From assembly GCA_964548535.1 (NCBI GenBank), contig CAZJRQ010000004.1, positions 1-64,000 of the forward strand: a DNA stretch of 64,000 nt. Reading direction: 5' to 3'. Below are positions 50,820 to 60,267 of the stretch, piece after piece. Origin of the DNA: CAZJRQ01 sp964548535. Lineage in GTDB: Bacteria; Bacillota; Clostridia; Oscillospirales; Ruminococcaceae. The translations under genes and the position numbers were made by a program. The notes beneath the pieces are model-generated. The model saw nothing but the letters and a program-made list of their open reading frames with translations, did no database searches and was not told the origin of the DNA. Within the stretch, counting starts at the first letter, position 1. Each line of letters begins with the position of its first letter.

Positions 50820-50858
50820 TAAAAGGGAACAGGTTGTTAGCTTGTTCCCTTTTTTATT
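50820..50858 (+). terminator. Terminator of the micro-ORF transcript
   Basis: AAAAGGGAACA/TGTTCCCTTTTTT stem with a long T run. It touches the end of the convergent rlmA gene. Confidence 0.85.
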
Positions 50859-51681
50859 ATTTCTTTCGATAAGTCTGAATTGTGAAACCGCACTCGGTTT
50901 TTAGCGAGTCTAGCGCGCTGAGTTTTTCTTTCGCTTGTTCAGATGTTTTATAATAGTATGGTGTCATGGTAAAAAGATTTTGAATGTCCTCGTTTGAGGC
51001 AAGGTTTATTTCATAGTTAAATTCAATTTCATCTTCTAAAACAAATTTTTTCAGCCCATATGCGTTAGGCTTGTTTTCGTAAGGCTCATCATAAAGAACC
51101 TCTTTTAGTCCAAACAGATGACGTGCTGACGGAGAAACTACAACAAGTTTTCCTGATTTTTTCAAAACTCTAGCATATTCGTCGTTTGTAACTGGAGCGA
51201 AAGTGCAGACAATTAAATCGGCATAAAGTTCTCTGAAAGGCAGTTCAAAAGATGATGCTACGGCAAAAGAGGCGTTGGAAATATCTTGAGAATTACATCT
51301 TGTCATGCAGTGTGAAACGGCATTTTTTGAGATGTCAATTCCATAAATCTCAGCATTCGGCACTGATTTTGCATAGTTTGCTGTATAAAAGCCTTCACCG
51401 CATCCGCTGTCGATTATGATTGGTTTACCTATGCCTCTTAAAAGATTTTTGATTATTTCACCAGTTTTTTCAGCAAGCTTAAGATAATATTTTTTATCAA
51501 GAAAATCAGTTCTAGCCTTTACCATTTGCTGATTATCGCCAGCAAGCTTTGGATTTCGTCCTTTGGTAGTAAGCAGATTTACATATCCGTTTTTTGCAAT
51601 ATCAAAGCAGTGATTATTTTTGCATTTGTACGAATTTTCGGACAGTTTTAGATTCTTACGGCAGATTGGACATATATACAT
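50857..51681 (-). CDS. rlmA: 23S rRNA (guanine) methyltransferase RlmA-like
   Basis: A 274-aa SAM-dependent methyltransferase with an N-terminal zinc ribbon (CPICRKNL...YKCKNNHCFD, residues 4-25) and SAM-binding IIDSGCGEGFYTANYA followed by GIDISKNAV and VCTFAPVTNDE. RlmA methylates guanine 745/748 of 23S rRNA helix 35; in Gram-positives this affects macrolide-type drugs. Specific position not deducible. Confidence 0.85.
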   Translation of the reverse strand: MYICPICRKNLKLSENSYKCKNNHCFDIAKNGYVNLLTTKGRNPKLAGDNQQMVKARTDFLDKKYYLKLAEKTGEIIKNLLRGIGKPIIIDSGCGEGFYTANYAKSVPNAEIYGIDISKNAVSHCMTRCNSQDISNASFAVASSFELPFRELYADLIVCTFAPVTNDEYARVLKKSGKLVVVSPSARHLFGLKEVLYDEPYENKPNAYGLKKFVLEDEIEFNYEINLASNEDIQNLFTMTPYYYKTSEQAKEKLSALDSLKTECGFTIQTYRKK

Positions 51682-51724
51682 TTTGAATTTTCACCTCAAA
51701 GATTTTTATTTTACTATACTAATT

Positions 51725-51753
51725 ATAATACCATATTTTTATGATTTTTACAA
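51725..51753 (-). promoter_or_regulatory. Promoter of rlmA
   Basis: Minus-strand TTGTAA (51753-51748), 17-bp spacer, TATTAT (51730-51725). Confidence 0.55.
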
Positions 51754-51821
51754 GAGTGTTGGTTTTAGATTTTCTAATTTCAAATTTAAAATCAAGTATC
51801 GGAAAAATTGTGTAAAAACAC

Positions 51822-51850
51822 TTGACAAGTATGACTTATTGTTTTATAAT
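51822..51850 (+). promoter_or_regulatory. Promoter of the alaS leader
   Basis: TTGACA (51822-51827), 17-bp spacer, TATAAT (51845-51850): full consensus. Confidence 0.85.
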
Positions 51851-51856
51851 TAAGGT

Positions 51857-52098
51857 ATATGTTAAAGACGTTGACGGAATTATCCGATTAGTGTGGATTT
51901 TTAGAGATAAAGCGGTTGGTGAAAGCTTTAATCTGCATATCGGTGGCTAACCTGAGTATCGTTATGAAAATAACGGCGTATTTCCTGCGTTAAAGGAGTT
52001 CGAGTGGTCAAATTATATGTAAACATATAATTGACAATTTGGGTGGTAACACGGAATTTTACTTCGTCCCATATTTTTTGGGGTGGAGTTTTTTTATT
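51857..52098 (+). promoter_or_regulatory. T-box leader, alanine specific
   Basis: Stem I elements with AGAGATAAAG and GGTTGGTGAAAGC, specifier GCT (51946-51948) before CTGAG, T-box GGGTGGTAACACGG (about 52041-52054), and a terminator with GTCCC/GGGGTGGA arms and a T run. Uncharged tRNA-Ala should increase alaS transcription. Confidence 0.9.
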
Positions 52099-52150
52099 TT
52101 TATTAAGTAATTGTTCAGCTGAAATCGGCTGTGAAAAGGAGTTTTATAAA

Positions 52151-54811
52151 ATGGAATGGACAAGTTTAAATGATTTGAGAGAGTCATATCTAAAGTTTTT
52201 TGAGAGCAAGGGGTGTTTGCGTCATAAGAGTTATCCGCTTGTACCGCAAAATGATAAGAGTTTGCTTTTGATTGTTGCTGGAATGGCACCGCTAAAGCCT
52301 TATTTTACTGGTCAAGAAGAACCTCCTCGTAATAAGATGACAACCTGTCAGAAGTGTATTCGTACTGGCGATATTGAAAATGTTGGTAAGACTGCACGTC
52401 ATGGCACTTACTTTGAAATGCTTGGCAATTTCTCTTTCGGTGATTATTTTAAGGAGCAGGCTATTACTTGGGCTTGGGAATTTTGTACTGAGGTTTTGAA
52501 ACTTCCTGTTGAAAAGCTTTTCGTTTCAGTTTATGAAGAGGACGACGAGGCTGAACAGATTTGGCATGAGAAAATCGGTTTGCCTATGGATAAAATTTTC
52601 CGCATGGGTAAGGAGGATAACTTCTGGGAGGCTGGAGTTGACGGTCCTTGCGGTCCTTGTTCTGAGATTTATTTTGACAGAGGTGAGGAATACGGCTGCG
52701 GTAGTCCTAACTGTACTGTTGGTTGTGATTGCGATAGATATATGGAGTTTTGGAACTTGGTTTTCACTCAGTTTGAAAGACATGAGGACGGCACTTATAC
52801 TCCGCTTGCACAGAAAAATATTGATACGGGAATGGGACTTGAAAGACTTGCTGCTATGCTTCAGGGAGTTGACTCAATTTTTGATGTTGACACTGTAAAG
52901 GCAATTCGCGACCAGATTTGCGAAATTGCTTGCTGTGAGTATGGTTCTGATCCTAAAAAGGACGTTTCTATTCGTGTAATCACTGACCATATTCGTGCTG
53001 TAACTTTCCTTGCATCTGACGGAGTTTTGCCTTCTAATGAGGGTAGAGGATACGTTATGAGAAGACTTCTAAGACGTGCTGTTCGTCATGGAAAGCTACT
53101 TGGAATTAACGGTTTGTTCCTTAAAGATTTGGTTAAGACAGTTGTTGACAATAATAAATGTGAGTATAATGAGCTTGAAGAAAAGTACGATTATATCGTT
53201 AAGCTTTTGACAACTGAGGAGCAGAATTTTAATCTTACAATTGACCGCGGAATGAAAATTCTTGATGAATATATTGAAAAAATGCAGGCTGACGGCAAGA
53301 GCGTTCTTGACGGTGAGTCGTGCTTTAAGCTATCGGACACTTACGGATTTCCAATTGATTTGACTAGGGAAATTGTTGAGGAAAAGGGACTTTCGTGTGA
53401 TGAGGACGGCTTTAAGGTTGCTATGGATAAACAGCGTGAAATGGCTCGTGAGGCTAGAGGCGGTTCTAAGTACATGGGTGCTGACGAAACTGTTTTCCAC
53501 CAAATTGATAAGGCTTTCCACACTGAATTTACTGGATATGATAGATTTGAAGATGATGCTGAAATTGCATTTATTGCTACTGATGACGAGATAATAGAAA
53601 ATGCTGGATGCGGTGAGGATATTTTCTATCTTGTATTCTCAAAAACTCCATTTTATGCTGAGAGCGGCGGACAGGTTGCTGATACAGGTATAATCACGAC
53701 TGCTAGCGGTAAGTGTGAAGTTTTGGACGTTCAAAAGGTTGTCGGCGGAAAATTTGCTCATAAGGTTAAAGTTGTTGAGGGCGGAATTTCTAAGGGTCAA
53801 ATGGCTCATCTTTCTGTAAATAAATTAAATAGAATTTCTATTATGAGAAATCACTCATGCGCACATTTGTTACAGTCTGCATTGATTAGCGTTTTGGGAG
53901 AGCATGTTCATCAGGCAGGTCAGCTTGTTGACGGTGAAAGACTAAGATTTGACTTCTCACACTTCAATGCTATGACTAATGAGGAAAAAGACAAGGTTGA
54001 AAGTCTTGTAAATCAGTATATTTTCTCTGCACTTAATATTACAATGAAAGAGATGCCAATTGCTGAGGCTCAAAAGCTTGGCGCTATGGCTTTGTTCGGC
54101 GAGAAGTACGGCGATGTTGTACGAGTTGTAACTGTTGGCGAGGGTGACCATACTGCATCTATCGAATTCTGCGGTGGTACTCATCTTGATAACACTGCTA
54201 AAATCGGCTTGTTTAGAATTGTGTCTGAAAGCTCAGTTGCTTCTGGAGTAAGACGTATTGAGGCTGTTACTGGTTTTGGAGTTATGAAGCTTATTCATCA
54301 GGATAACGATATTATTAACAAGGCTGCTGAAATGCTGAAAATTGCAAATCCTATGGAGCTTGTTAAGCGATGTGTTACTGTCGTTCAGGACATCAAAAAA
54401 CTTGAGCGTGAGCGTGATGAATTGCAGTCACAAATTGCAAATATGAGAACACAAAATCTGTTTGATAACGCTGTTGACGTAAATGGAATTAAGGTAATTG
54501 TTGCTAATTTAGGGGATATTAAGACTGATATGCTTAGAAAAATTTCTGACGATGTTAAGGCTAGAGCTGGTGATTATCTATGCGTAATTGCTGGAGTTGA
54601 CGGTGAAAAGGGTAATTTTGCTGTTGCTTGCGGTAAGGACGGAATTGCTAAGGGTGTTCATTCTGGAAAGATTGCTGGCAAAGTTGCGGCTTTGACTGGC
54701 GGTAAGGGTGGCGGACGTCCTGATTCAGCTATGGCTGGTGTTGGCGATGTTACTAAGGTTGACGCGGCTCTTGAAAATGCAATAGAAATAGTTAAGGAAT
54801 TTATGAAATAA
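52151..54811 (+). CDS. alaS: Alanyl-tRNA synthetase
   Basis: A class II synthetase (886 aa) with the catalytic domain (ESYLKFFESKGCLRH; GKTARHGTYFEMLGNFSFGDYF), a central editing domain with zinc ligands in NHSCAHLLQSAL and FCGGTHLDNT, and the C-Ala domain ending GGKGGGRPDSAMAG. I chose the ATG at 52151 (AAAAGGAG upstream); the frame is open 40 codons further back through the T-box terminator. It leads a probable operon with a HIT gene and comEC. Confidence 0.96.
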   Translation: MEWTSLNDLRESYLKFFESKGCLRHKSYPLVPQNDKSLLLIVAGMAPLKPYFTGQEEPPRNKMTTCQKCIRTGDIENVGKTARHGTYFEMLGNFSFGDYFKEQAITWAWEFCTEVLKLPVEKLFVSVYEEDDEAEQIWHEKIGLPMDKIFRMGKEDNFWEAGVDGPCGPCSEIYFDRGEEYGCGSPNCTVGCDCDRYMEFWNLVFTQFERHEDGTYTPLAQKNIDTGMGLERLAAMLQGVDSIFDVDTVKAIRDQICEIACCEYGSDPKKDVSIRVITDHIRAVTFLASDGVLPSNEGRGYVMRRLLRRAVRHGKLLGINGLFLKDLVKTVVDNNKCEYNELEEKYDYIVKLLTTEEQNFNLTIDRGMKILDEYIEKMQADGKSVLDGESCFKLSDTYGFPIDLTREIVEEKGLSCDEDGFKVAMDKQREMAREARGGSKYMGADETVFHQIDKAFHTEFTGYDRFEDDAEIAFIATDDEIIENAGCGEDIFYLVFSKTPFYAESGGQVADTGIITTASGKCEVLDVQKVVGGKFAHKVKVVEGGISKGQMAHLSVNKLNRISIMRNHSCAHLLQSALISVLGEHVHQAGQLVDGERLRFDFSHFNAMTNEEKDKVESLVNQYIFSALNITMKEMPIAEAQKLGAMALFGEKYGDVVRVVTVGEGDHTASIEFCGGTHLDNTAKIGLFRIVSESSVASGVRRIEAVTGFGVMKLIHQDNDIINKAAEMLKIANPMELVKRCVTVVQDIKKLERERDELQSQIANMRTQNLFDNAVDVNGIKVIVANLGDIKTDMLRKISDDVKARAGDYLCVIAGVDGEKGNFAVACGKDGIAKGVHSGKIAGKVAALTGGKGGGRPDSAMAGVGDVTKVDAALENAIEIVKEFMK

Positions 54812-54827
54812 AGGGAGGTAAATTGTT

Positions 54828-55169
54828 ATGAAAGATTGCTTGTTTTGTAAAATTGCGAATGGTGAAATTCCTTCAAACAAGATCTATGAGGACGAATTAG
54901 TTTATGTTTTTGAGGACATTGCTCCTACTGCACCGATTCACTATTTGCTGATACCTAAAGAGCACATTTCTACGCTTGATGAGATTACATCTGAAAACAG
55001 CTCTGTTATTGCTCATATTTACGAGGTTATCGCAAAGCTGTCCAAAGAATTGGACTTGAAAGACGGCTTTAGAGTAGTATCAAACTGTGGTGAACAGGCT
55101 GGACAGACAGTTTTTCATATACATTTTCATCTTCTTGCAGGCAGACCTTTAACTTGGCCAGCTGGCTAA
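54828..55169 (+). CDS. HIT-family nucleotide hydrolase
   Basis: A 113-aa HIT protein beginning DCLFCKIANGEIPSNKIYED with the zinc-type CxxC and ending HIHFHLLAG, the catalytic His triad HxHxH. It likely hydrolyses purine nucleoside phosphoramidates or dinucleotides. Many Clostridia place it after alaS; AlaRS makes aminoacyl-adenylates, which fits HINT substrates. Confidence 0.93.
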   Translation: MKDCLFCKIANGEIPSNKIYEDELVYVFEDIAPTAPIHYLLIPKEHISTLDEITSENSSVIAHIYEVIAKLSKELDLKDGFRVVSNCGEQAGQTVFHIHFHLLAGRPLTWPAG

Positions 55170-55192
55170 ATTAGGCGATTTGAGGCGTATCT

Positions 55193-57187
55193 GTGACACG
55201 AAAATTTGCTTGGTGGGGATTTTCATTCCTACTTGGATTGGTACTTTTTTCTTTAGATTTTGGCGAGAGTTTTGTAGCTTTAATAATCTCTTTGCTGTCC
55301 GCAGGCACGCTGGTATTTATAGCTTTCAAAAAATATCGGGTGTATGCTTTTTCTGTGGTAGCTTGTGCTGTTTTTGGCCTGCTTTGCGGACAGGCATATA
55401 CCCTTTATTGCTATGAGAATATAGTGTCAAAAGCTGGTAGTGATGTGGTTTTAGACGGATATATAACTGATTTTTCGTACATCGGTTCTGATACTTGTCT
55501 GATAACTGTCAAAGGTCGGATTAATGGGGGAAAGCGGACGAAGATTACTTATTTTGTTGAAAATGATGATTTCGATTATTATCAAAGGGTTGTTGTCAGC
55601 GGTAAAGTTAAGGATATTGAGGACAGCATAAAGTTTGAGTCGCAAAGCTATTATCGTACTAAGTGTGTGTTTTTGCAGGGCGACGGCATGCCTAAGGTCG
55701 AGATTTCTGATGAAAATTCGAATGTTTTGATGCGTGAGATTTTGCGCTTTAGGGACAGAGTATCTTATCAAATTTCTCAAAATGTTGGTGAGCGTGAGGG
55801 TGCGTTTTTGGTTGCTATGCTTTGCGGTGACAAATCTCAGCTTGATAATGTTACTAAAACTCAGCTGTACAAGAGTGGTATTGGGCATGTGTTTTCAGTT
55901 TCTGGAATGCATTTGAATATTGCTGTGCTGTTCTTTGGATTTTTGATTACGCCGATTATAAGTTCTAAGAAAATTCGTTTTTTTATTACTGAAATTATGA
56001 TAGTTGCTTTTGTCGCATTTGCAGGATTTTCGCCGTCAGTTGTCCGAGCAGGGATTATGCTAACTGCTGTTATTTCTGCTGATGTTTTTAGAAGGCGCGC
56101 TGACGCTTTGAATTCGTTGGGAATTTGCTGTGTGATTATGTGTCTGATTAATCCATATGTTGTTGCTGACCCGTCATTTATATTATCATTTGCTGGTGCG
56201 TTCACTGTTGGTGTGATTTATCCTAAAATATCTCGCATTGTTGGGAATATCCCACTTAAAAATATAGTCAAATCAGCGATAATGGTTACTTTAATTTCGC
56301 TTGTGACTATGCCTATTTGTGCGATACTGTTTTCGGAGGTTTCAATAATTTCTCCGCTTACTAATTTGATTCTCGCGCCAATTTGTACTGTGGCACTTTA
56401 TTTAGTTTTGCTTTCGATTATTTTAGGCGGTTCAGGCTTTTTAGCTGTACCGATTTTAAAGCTTGCTGGAATGGTAATTGGTTTTGTTTTGAAAATTGTG
56501 GACTGGATTGTTCAACTGAATTTTACAACGGTAGGCTCTGAGCACTATAAGGTGATTTTGTTTTTTGGATTAGTGTCGCTGGCTGGAATTTGGCTGACTA
56601 TGCATTATAAGAAGATAAGGATTTATATTGCGACTGTTTTGGCGGTTAACGTTGGAATTTTCATGTTGGTTCAGGGTTCACGGCTTGCTGATATGGACAA
56701 GGTTCATATAGTAATTCTGCCTAACGGTAGTGATTGCACTGCGGTTGTTTATCAAAACGGTGCAGCGTTTTTGCTAGATTTATCGTCAAATGGTGATTTG
56801 AAATATTCGGTTGGACAGCTGTTTTCGACTAGAGATATTCACTACTTAAAGGGTGCATTTATTCAGTGTGGATATTATTACAGCAGGAAAATTTATGATG
56901 AAAACTTGTTTTTGACTGCGGAAAACTATTTTTCTGACGTTGATTATGCAGACGCGAATTTAGTTAATGAGGGTAGTACAGTAGGGTTTTCGGATATGAA
57001 AATTTCGCGTACTGATAGTGGATATTTGGTGGATGTTTTTGGTAATGGAATTACGGTTGAGTCACATGAATTACTAATTGATGGAAAGATTTTTGATTAT
57101 TCAGAGGAAGAATATCCTTTGGAGTTTGTTATAACGGATGAAGATTTTGAGGTAAGGAGGCTTGATTATGGCTATGTTAAGTTCTAA
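55193..57187 (+). CDS. comEC: ComEC/Rec2-like competence membrane protein
   Basis: A 664-aa protein with an N-terminal DUF4131 region, then the competence channel domain: GIGHVFSVSGMHLNIAVLFFGF, FSPSVVRAGIM and about ten helices. The C-terminal ~170 residues occupy the place of the beta-lactamase-type nuclease domain but show no HxHxDH motif, so it is degenerate here. ComEC conducts single-stranded DNA uptake. It starts at GTG 55193 and its end overlaps holA. Confidence 0.85.
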   Translation: MTRKFAWWGFSFLLGLVLFSLDFGESFVALIISLLSAGTLVFIAFKKYRVYAFSVVACAVFGLLCGQAYTLYCYENIVSKAGSDVVLDGYITDFSYIGSDTCLITVKGRINGGKRTKITYFVENDDFDYYQRVVVSGKVKDIEDSIKFESQSYYRTKCVFLQGDGMPKVEISDENSNVLMREILRFRDRVSYQISQNVGEREGAFLVAMLCGDKSQLDNVTKTQLYKSGIGHVFSVSGMHLNIAVLFFGFLITPIISSKKIRFFITEIMIVAFVAFAGFSPSVVRAGIMLTAVISADVFRRRADALNSLGICCVIMCLINPYVVADPSFILSFAGAFTVGVIYPKISRIVGNIPLKNIVKSAIMVTLISLVTMPICAILFSEVSIISPLTNLILAPICTVALYLVLLSIILGGSGFLAVPILKLAGMVIGFVLKIVDWIVQLNFTTVGSEHYKVILFFGLVSLAGIWLTMHYKKIRIYIATVLAVNVGIFMLVQGSRLADMDKVHIVILPNGSDCTAVVYQNGAAFLLDLSSNGDLKYSVGQLFSTRDIHYLKGAFIQCGYYYSRKIYDENLFLTAENYFSDVDYADANLVNEGSTVGFSDMKISRTDSGYLVDVFGNGITVESHELLIDGKIFDYSEEEYPLEFVITDEDFEVRRLDYGYVKF

Positions 57188-58226
57188 CGATTTGGCTAAG
57201 AGAATTAAGGTATCTGATTTTGACAGGTTATATTATTTTTATGGTCACGATGTTGGTGCGTTGGAGCCTTATGCCAAAAAGCTTATAAAAAAGCTTTGTC
57301 CACCTGATAGTCAGGTCATGAATTTGCACCAATTCGATGGAAAAAGTCTTGATATAGGTGATTTTTGTGCCGCGTGTGAGGCTTTGCCAATGTTTGCCGA
57401 CCGTGTTGTTGTGACTATAAATGATTTGAACATGGATACTTTTGTTAAGTCTGACGGCGATGCACTACGTAAGATTTTATCAGATTTGCCTGAAACTACA
57501 ATAGTTGTAATTTATTCAACAGGTGTTGATTTATATAAGAATAAGAGATATTTGACCGATAAGAATAAGCGTTTTGCAGATTTTTGTGCTAAGCATGGCA
57601 GCAGCTGTGAATTTGCCTATAAGCGAGCTTCAGATATTGGCAGAGGTATTGCTGCAGCTGTTAAGAAGGCTGGATGCGATATTTCTAAATATGATGCTGA
57701 ATATTTGGCTGACTGCTGTTTGTGCGATAGTTCGTTTGTAAATCAGGAGGTTCAAAAGCTAACTGCTTATGCGGTTAATAGGACTATAACTCGTGAGGAT
57801 ATTGACGCTTTGTGCATTAAGCGTGTGGAGTCGGACGGATTTGCTCTTGCTATTAATATTTTGCGCTCTAGTGCTTCGATGGTTTTCAATCGAGTGCGTG
57901 AACTATCTGATCAAAACTATGAAGCTTTCGAGATACTTGGCGTGATAAGTTTTTCGATGACAGATTTATATCGTGCTAAGTTAGCTAGAGCGTCTGGTCG
58001 AACGGCTTCACATTGCACGGCTGATTTTAAATATCCTAGAAATCGCGAGTTCGCGGTGAAAAATGCGTACAACGAATGCGCAAATATGACCTGTGAGAGA
58101 ATTAGACAGTCAATAAAGATTTTTTCGGATACAGATTTGCTTTTGAAAACTCGTTCTACTGGAAAAGCTGGAGATATGTTAGTTTTAGAGCAGGCAATTG
58201 CAAAGGCTATGGCTTTAAAATGCTAA
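57168..58226 (+). CDS. holA: DNA polymerase III subunit delta
   Basis: The clamp-loader delta subunit that opens the sliding clamp. The 352-aa protein has the family start (FDRLYYFYGHDVGALEPYAKKL), PMFADRVVVTINDL and a C-terminal collar domain. The start ATG 57168 is 7 nt after AAGGAGG, inside the end of comEC, a frequent order in Firmicutes. Confidence 0.9.
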   Translation: MAMLSSNDLAKRIKVSDFDRLYYFYGHDVGALEPYAKKLIKKLCPPDSQVMNLHQFDGKSLDIGDFCAACEALPMFADRVVVTINDLNMDTFVKSDGDALRKILSDLPETTIVVIYSTGVDLYKNKRYLTDKNKRFADFCAKHGSSCEFAYKRASDIGRGIAAAVKKAGCDISKYDAEYLADCCLCDSSFVNQEVQKLTAYAVNRTITREDIDALCIKRVESDGFALAINILRSSASMVFNRVRELSDQNYEAFEILGVISFSMTDLYRAKLARASGRTASHCTADFKYPRNREFAVKNAYNECANMTCERIRQSIKIFSDTDLLLKTRSTGKAGDMLVLEQAIAKAMALKC

Positions 58227-58248
58227 TAATTATTTGAGGAGAAACCTA

Positions 58249-58836
58249 ATGGAAAAAATGAAAATCAAACAGGTTATTATTGTAGAGGGTAAATACGATA
58301 AAATCAAGCTTTCGTCGTTTTTGGATACAGTAATTATCTGTACAAATGGGTTTCATATTTTTAAGGATAAGGAAACTGCTAGTCTGATTAAATACTACGC
58401 TGAAAATCGCGGGATAATAATTCTGACTGATTCAGATTCGGCTGGCTTTAAAATTCGAGGTCACCTAAAGGGGATTTGCCCTAAGGGTGAGATTATTAAT
58501 TTGTATATTCCTGATGTTTTCGGCAAGGAAAAGCGAAAGATTGCTCCTTCAAAGGAGGGTAAGCTTGGTGTTGAGGGAATTGATGTTGCGCTGTTAAGGG
58601 ACACTTTTGACAAGGCTGGAATTACAAGTGAAAAAAGTGCAAATACAAATCCTTTGACTAAGCTTGATTTTTATCAGCTAGGACTTTCGGGAGGTCCGAA
58701 CAGTTCACAACTACGTAAAAATGTCGCTAAAAAGCTTAATTTGCCTGAGCTTATCACTGCAAATGCTTTGCTTGAATTTGTAAATACTATGTTTGAAAGA
58801 GATAAGTTTTTTGATTTTGTTAAAGAAATAATTTAG
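58249..58836 (+). CDS. rnmV: Ribonuclease M5-like toprim protein
   Basis: A 195-aa toprim protein with VIIVEGKYDKIKL (Glu) and ILTDSDSAGFKIRG (DxD), then a C-terminal region typical of RNase M5 (TKLDFYQLGLSGGPNSSQLRKNVAKKL). RNase M5 matures 5S rRNA in Firmicutes. The ATG at 58249 follows GAGGAG. It lies between holA and the MBOAT gene. Confidence 0.88.
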   Translation: MEKMKIKQVIIVEGKYDKIKLSSFLDTVIICTNGFHIFKDKETASLIKYYAENRGIIILTDSDSAGFKIRGHLKGICPKGEIINLYIPDVFGKEKRKIAPSKEGKLGVEGIDVALLRDTFDKAGITSEKSANTNPLTKLDFYQLGLSGGPNSSQLRKNVAKKLNLPELITANALLEFVNTMFERDKFFDFVKEII

Positions 58837-58849
58837 GAGGAGGATTAGT

Positions 58850-60244
58850 TTGAGTTATTCGAGTATAACCTTTTTGTATTTTTTTCTGCCCGTTTTTATG
58901 TGTATTTATGCAATAACAAAGGCTAAACATCGTTCTAAAATATTAATTCTTGGATCAGCTTATTTTATTTGGACGTTCTCACCATTTGGATTGATAAATG
59001 TTGCTGTTTCGGCACTTACAGCTTATATGGGCGGAATACTTATATACAATTATCGTGAAGTGAAAAAGGTTAAAAAGGGAATTTTAATTGGGTGTGTTGT
59101 GCTCAATGTTATAATGTTTTTAGGGTTCGCTTACAGCAACTACAATCCGTTAGATGTTTTTAGCGGTTTAACTTGCGGAACGACACAGTACAGATTATAT
59201 ACTTCTTTTGGAGTTTGTGTATATACATTACATAGCATTTCATACTGTGTGGATATTTATAGGGCGGAATACAAGCCTGAAACAAAATTTTCTGTTGTGT
59301 GCGCATATGTGGGTTTTATGCCAAGCTTAACTAGAGGTCCGATTTTGAATTTTGGTGATATTAAAGATACTCTTGTTGAGCCTGCTATAAAAAGCGAAAT
59401 GCTCTCTGACGGAATAGTTATGTTTTTGTGGGGACTTGCTGAAAAGGTTATTTTGGCAAATCAATTAAGCGTTTTTTGGCACGAGCTTACAGCTGTTGGA
59501 ATTAAGAATATGTCTATTATTTTAGTTTGGATTGCTATGTTTGTTTTTGCTTTTTGGTTTTATTATGAATTTCAGAGCTTTTCACACATGGCAAGAGGTT
59601 TTTCACTCATGCTTGGATTTGAGATTCAGAAGGATTTTGAGTTTCCATTTGCAAAAAAATCGGTTCGTGAGGTTGTAAAAAGCCTAAATATATCGGTATA
59701 TAAATGGGTAGATAGATATGTTTATAGATCTCTCGGCGGAGGAGAACGTAAAAATATTGTTACTTTTAGAAATGTATTTGTTTGTGCATTGATAATGAGC
59801 GCTTGGTATGGTTTTGGCTTAAACTTTATGTTATATGGAGCTTTTTTAGCTGTTATTATTTGTATAGAAATGCTTCTTGAAAAATGGATTGACCGCGCAA
59901 TTAAGCCTATAAGAATTTTGTTTACTAATTTAGTTATGCTTATTGCTATGGCTTTGTTTGCTGGCAAGGATTTTGGGCAAGGTTTTTTGTTCGTAAGAAG
60001 AATGTTTAGCAGCGGTACTGGTGTTGGCGTTGGTTTGTCAGGATATTTTATAAAATCCACAGCGTTTTTAATTATCGTTTGCATTATTTTGGCTACTCCG
60101 CTAGTGGAATATCTTCGTAAAAAATTTGACAATACTAAAATGGGAATGTACACAGTTTTAAAGCCAGTGATTATTCTAGCTTTACTTATTTTCTGTACGG
60201 CTTATATGTCAGCAGAAACTACTGTAAGTTATTTTCAGTTTTAA
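58850..60244 (+). CDS. MBOAT-family membrane protein lacking the usual histidines
   Basis: A 464-aa, ~11-helix protein aligned with AlgI/DltB-type O-acyltransferases: ITFLYFFLPVF start, MPSLTRGPILNF, FQSFSHMARGFSLMLGFEIQKDFEFPF and KWVDRYVYRSLGG. The usual FWRRWHISL is EVVKSLNIS (N280) and the usual WHG is WYG (Y320), so both conserved His are missing. It starts at TTG 58850 after GGAGGAGG. It forms an operon with the DHHW-like gene. Activity as an acyltransferase is therefore doubtful. Confidence 0.75.
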   Translation: MSYSSITFLYFFLPVFMCIYAITKAKHRSKILILGSAYFIWTFSPFGLINVAVSALTAYMGGILIYNYREVKKVKKGILIGCVVLNVIMFLGFAYSNYNPLDVFSGLTCGTTQYRLYTSFGVCVYTLHSISYCVDIYRAEYKPETKFSVVCAYVGFMPSLTRGPILNFGDIKDTLVEPAIKSEMLSDGIVMFLWGLAEKVILANQLSVFWHELTAVGIKNMSIILVWIAMFVFAFWFYYEFQSFSHMARGFSLMLGFEIQKDFEFPFAKKSVREVVKSLNISVYKWVDRYVYRSLGGGERKNIVTFRNVFVCALIMSAWYGFGLNFMLYGAFLAVIICIEMLLEKWIDRAIKPIRILFTNLVMLIAMALFAGKDFGQGFLFVRRMFSSGTGVGVGLSGYFIKSTAFLIIVCIILATPLVEYLRKKFDNTKMGMYTVLKPVIILALLIFCTAYMSAETTVSYFQF

Positions 60245-60267
60245 TATGAAAGAAAGGAAAATGCTAA

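Larger units (their letters stand above)
49311..50857 (+). ncRNA. ~1.5-kb orphan transcript carrying an array of micro-ORFs
   Basis: A promoter at 49276 and a terminator at 50820-50858 bound a ~1.55-kb unit without any ORF over 41 codons. Instead it has at least 16 places where a purine-rich Shine-Dalgarno (GAAAGG, AAGGAG, GGAG) lies 8-11 nt before an ATG followed by a stop within 2-18 codons. From about 50268 these occur every 54-58 nt. Conserved core: AGTCCGATGG. AT-rich spacers can form small hairpins. No gene lies downstream on the same strand. It may be a micropeptide mRNA, a ribosome-binding RNA or a large structured RNA; I know no matching family. Confidence 0.7.

Noticed and set aside
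49311..50857. CRISPR array
   Set aside because: The repeats are not identical direct repeats with unique spacers; similarity is limited to RBS/ATG blocks and no cas genes are near.
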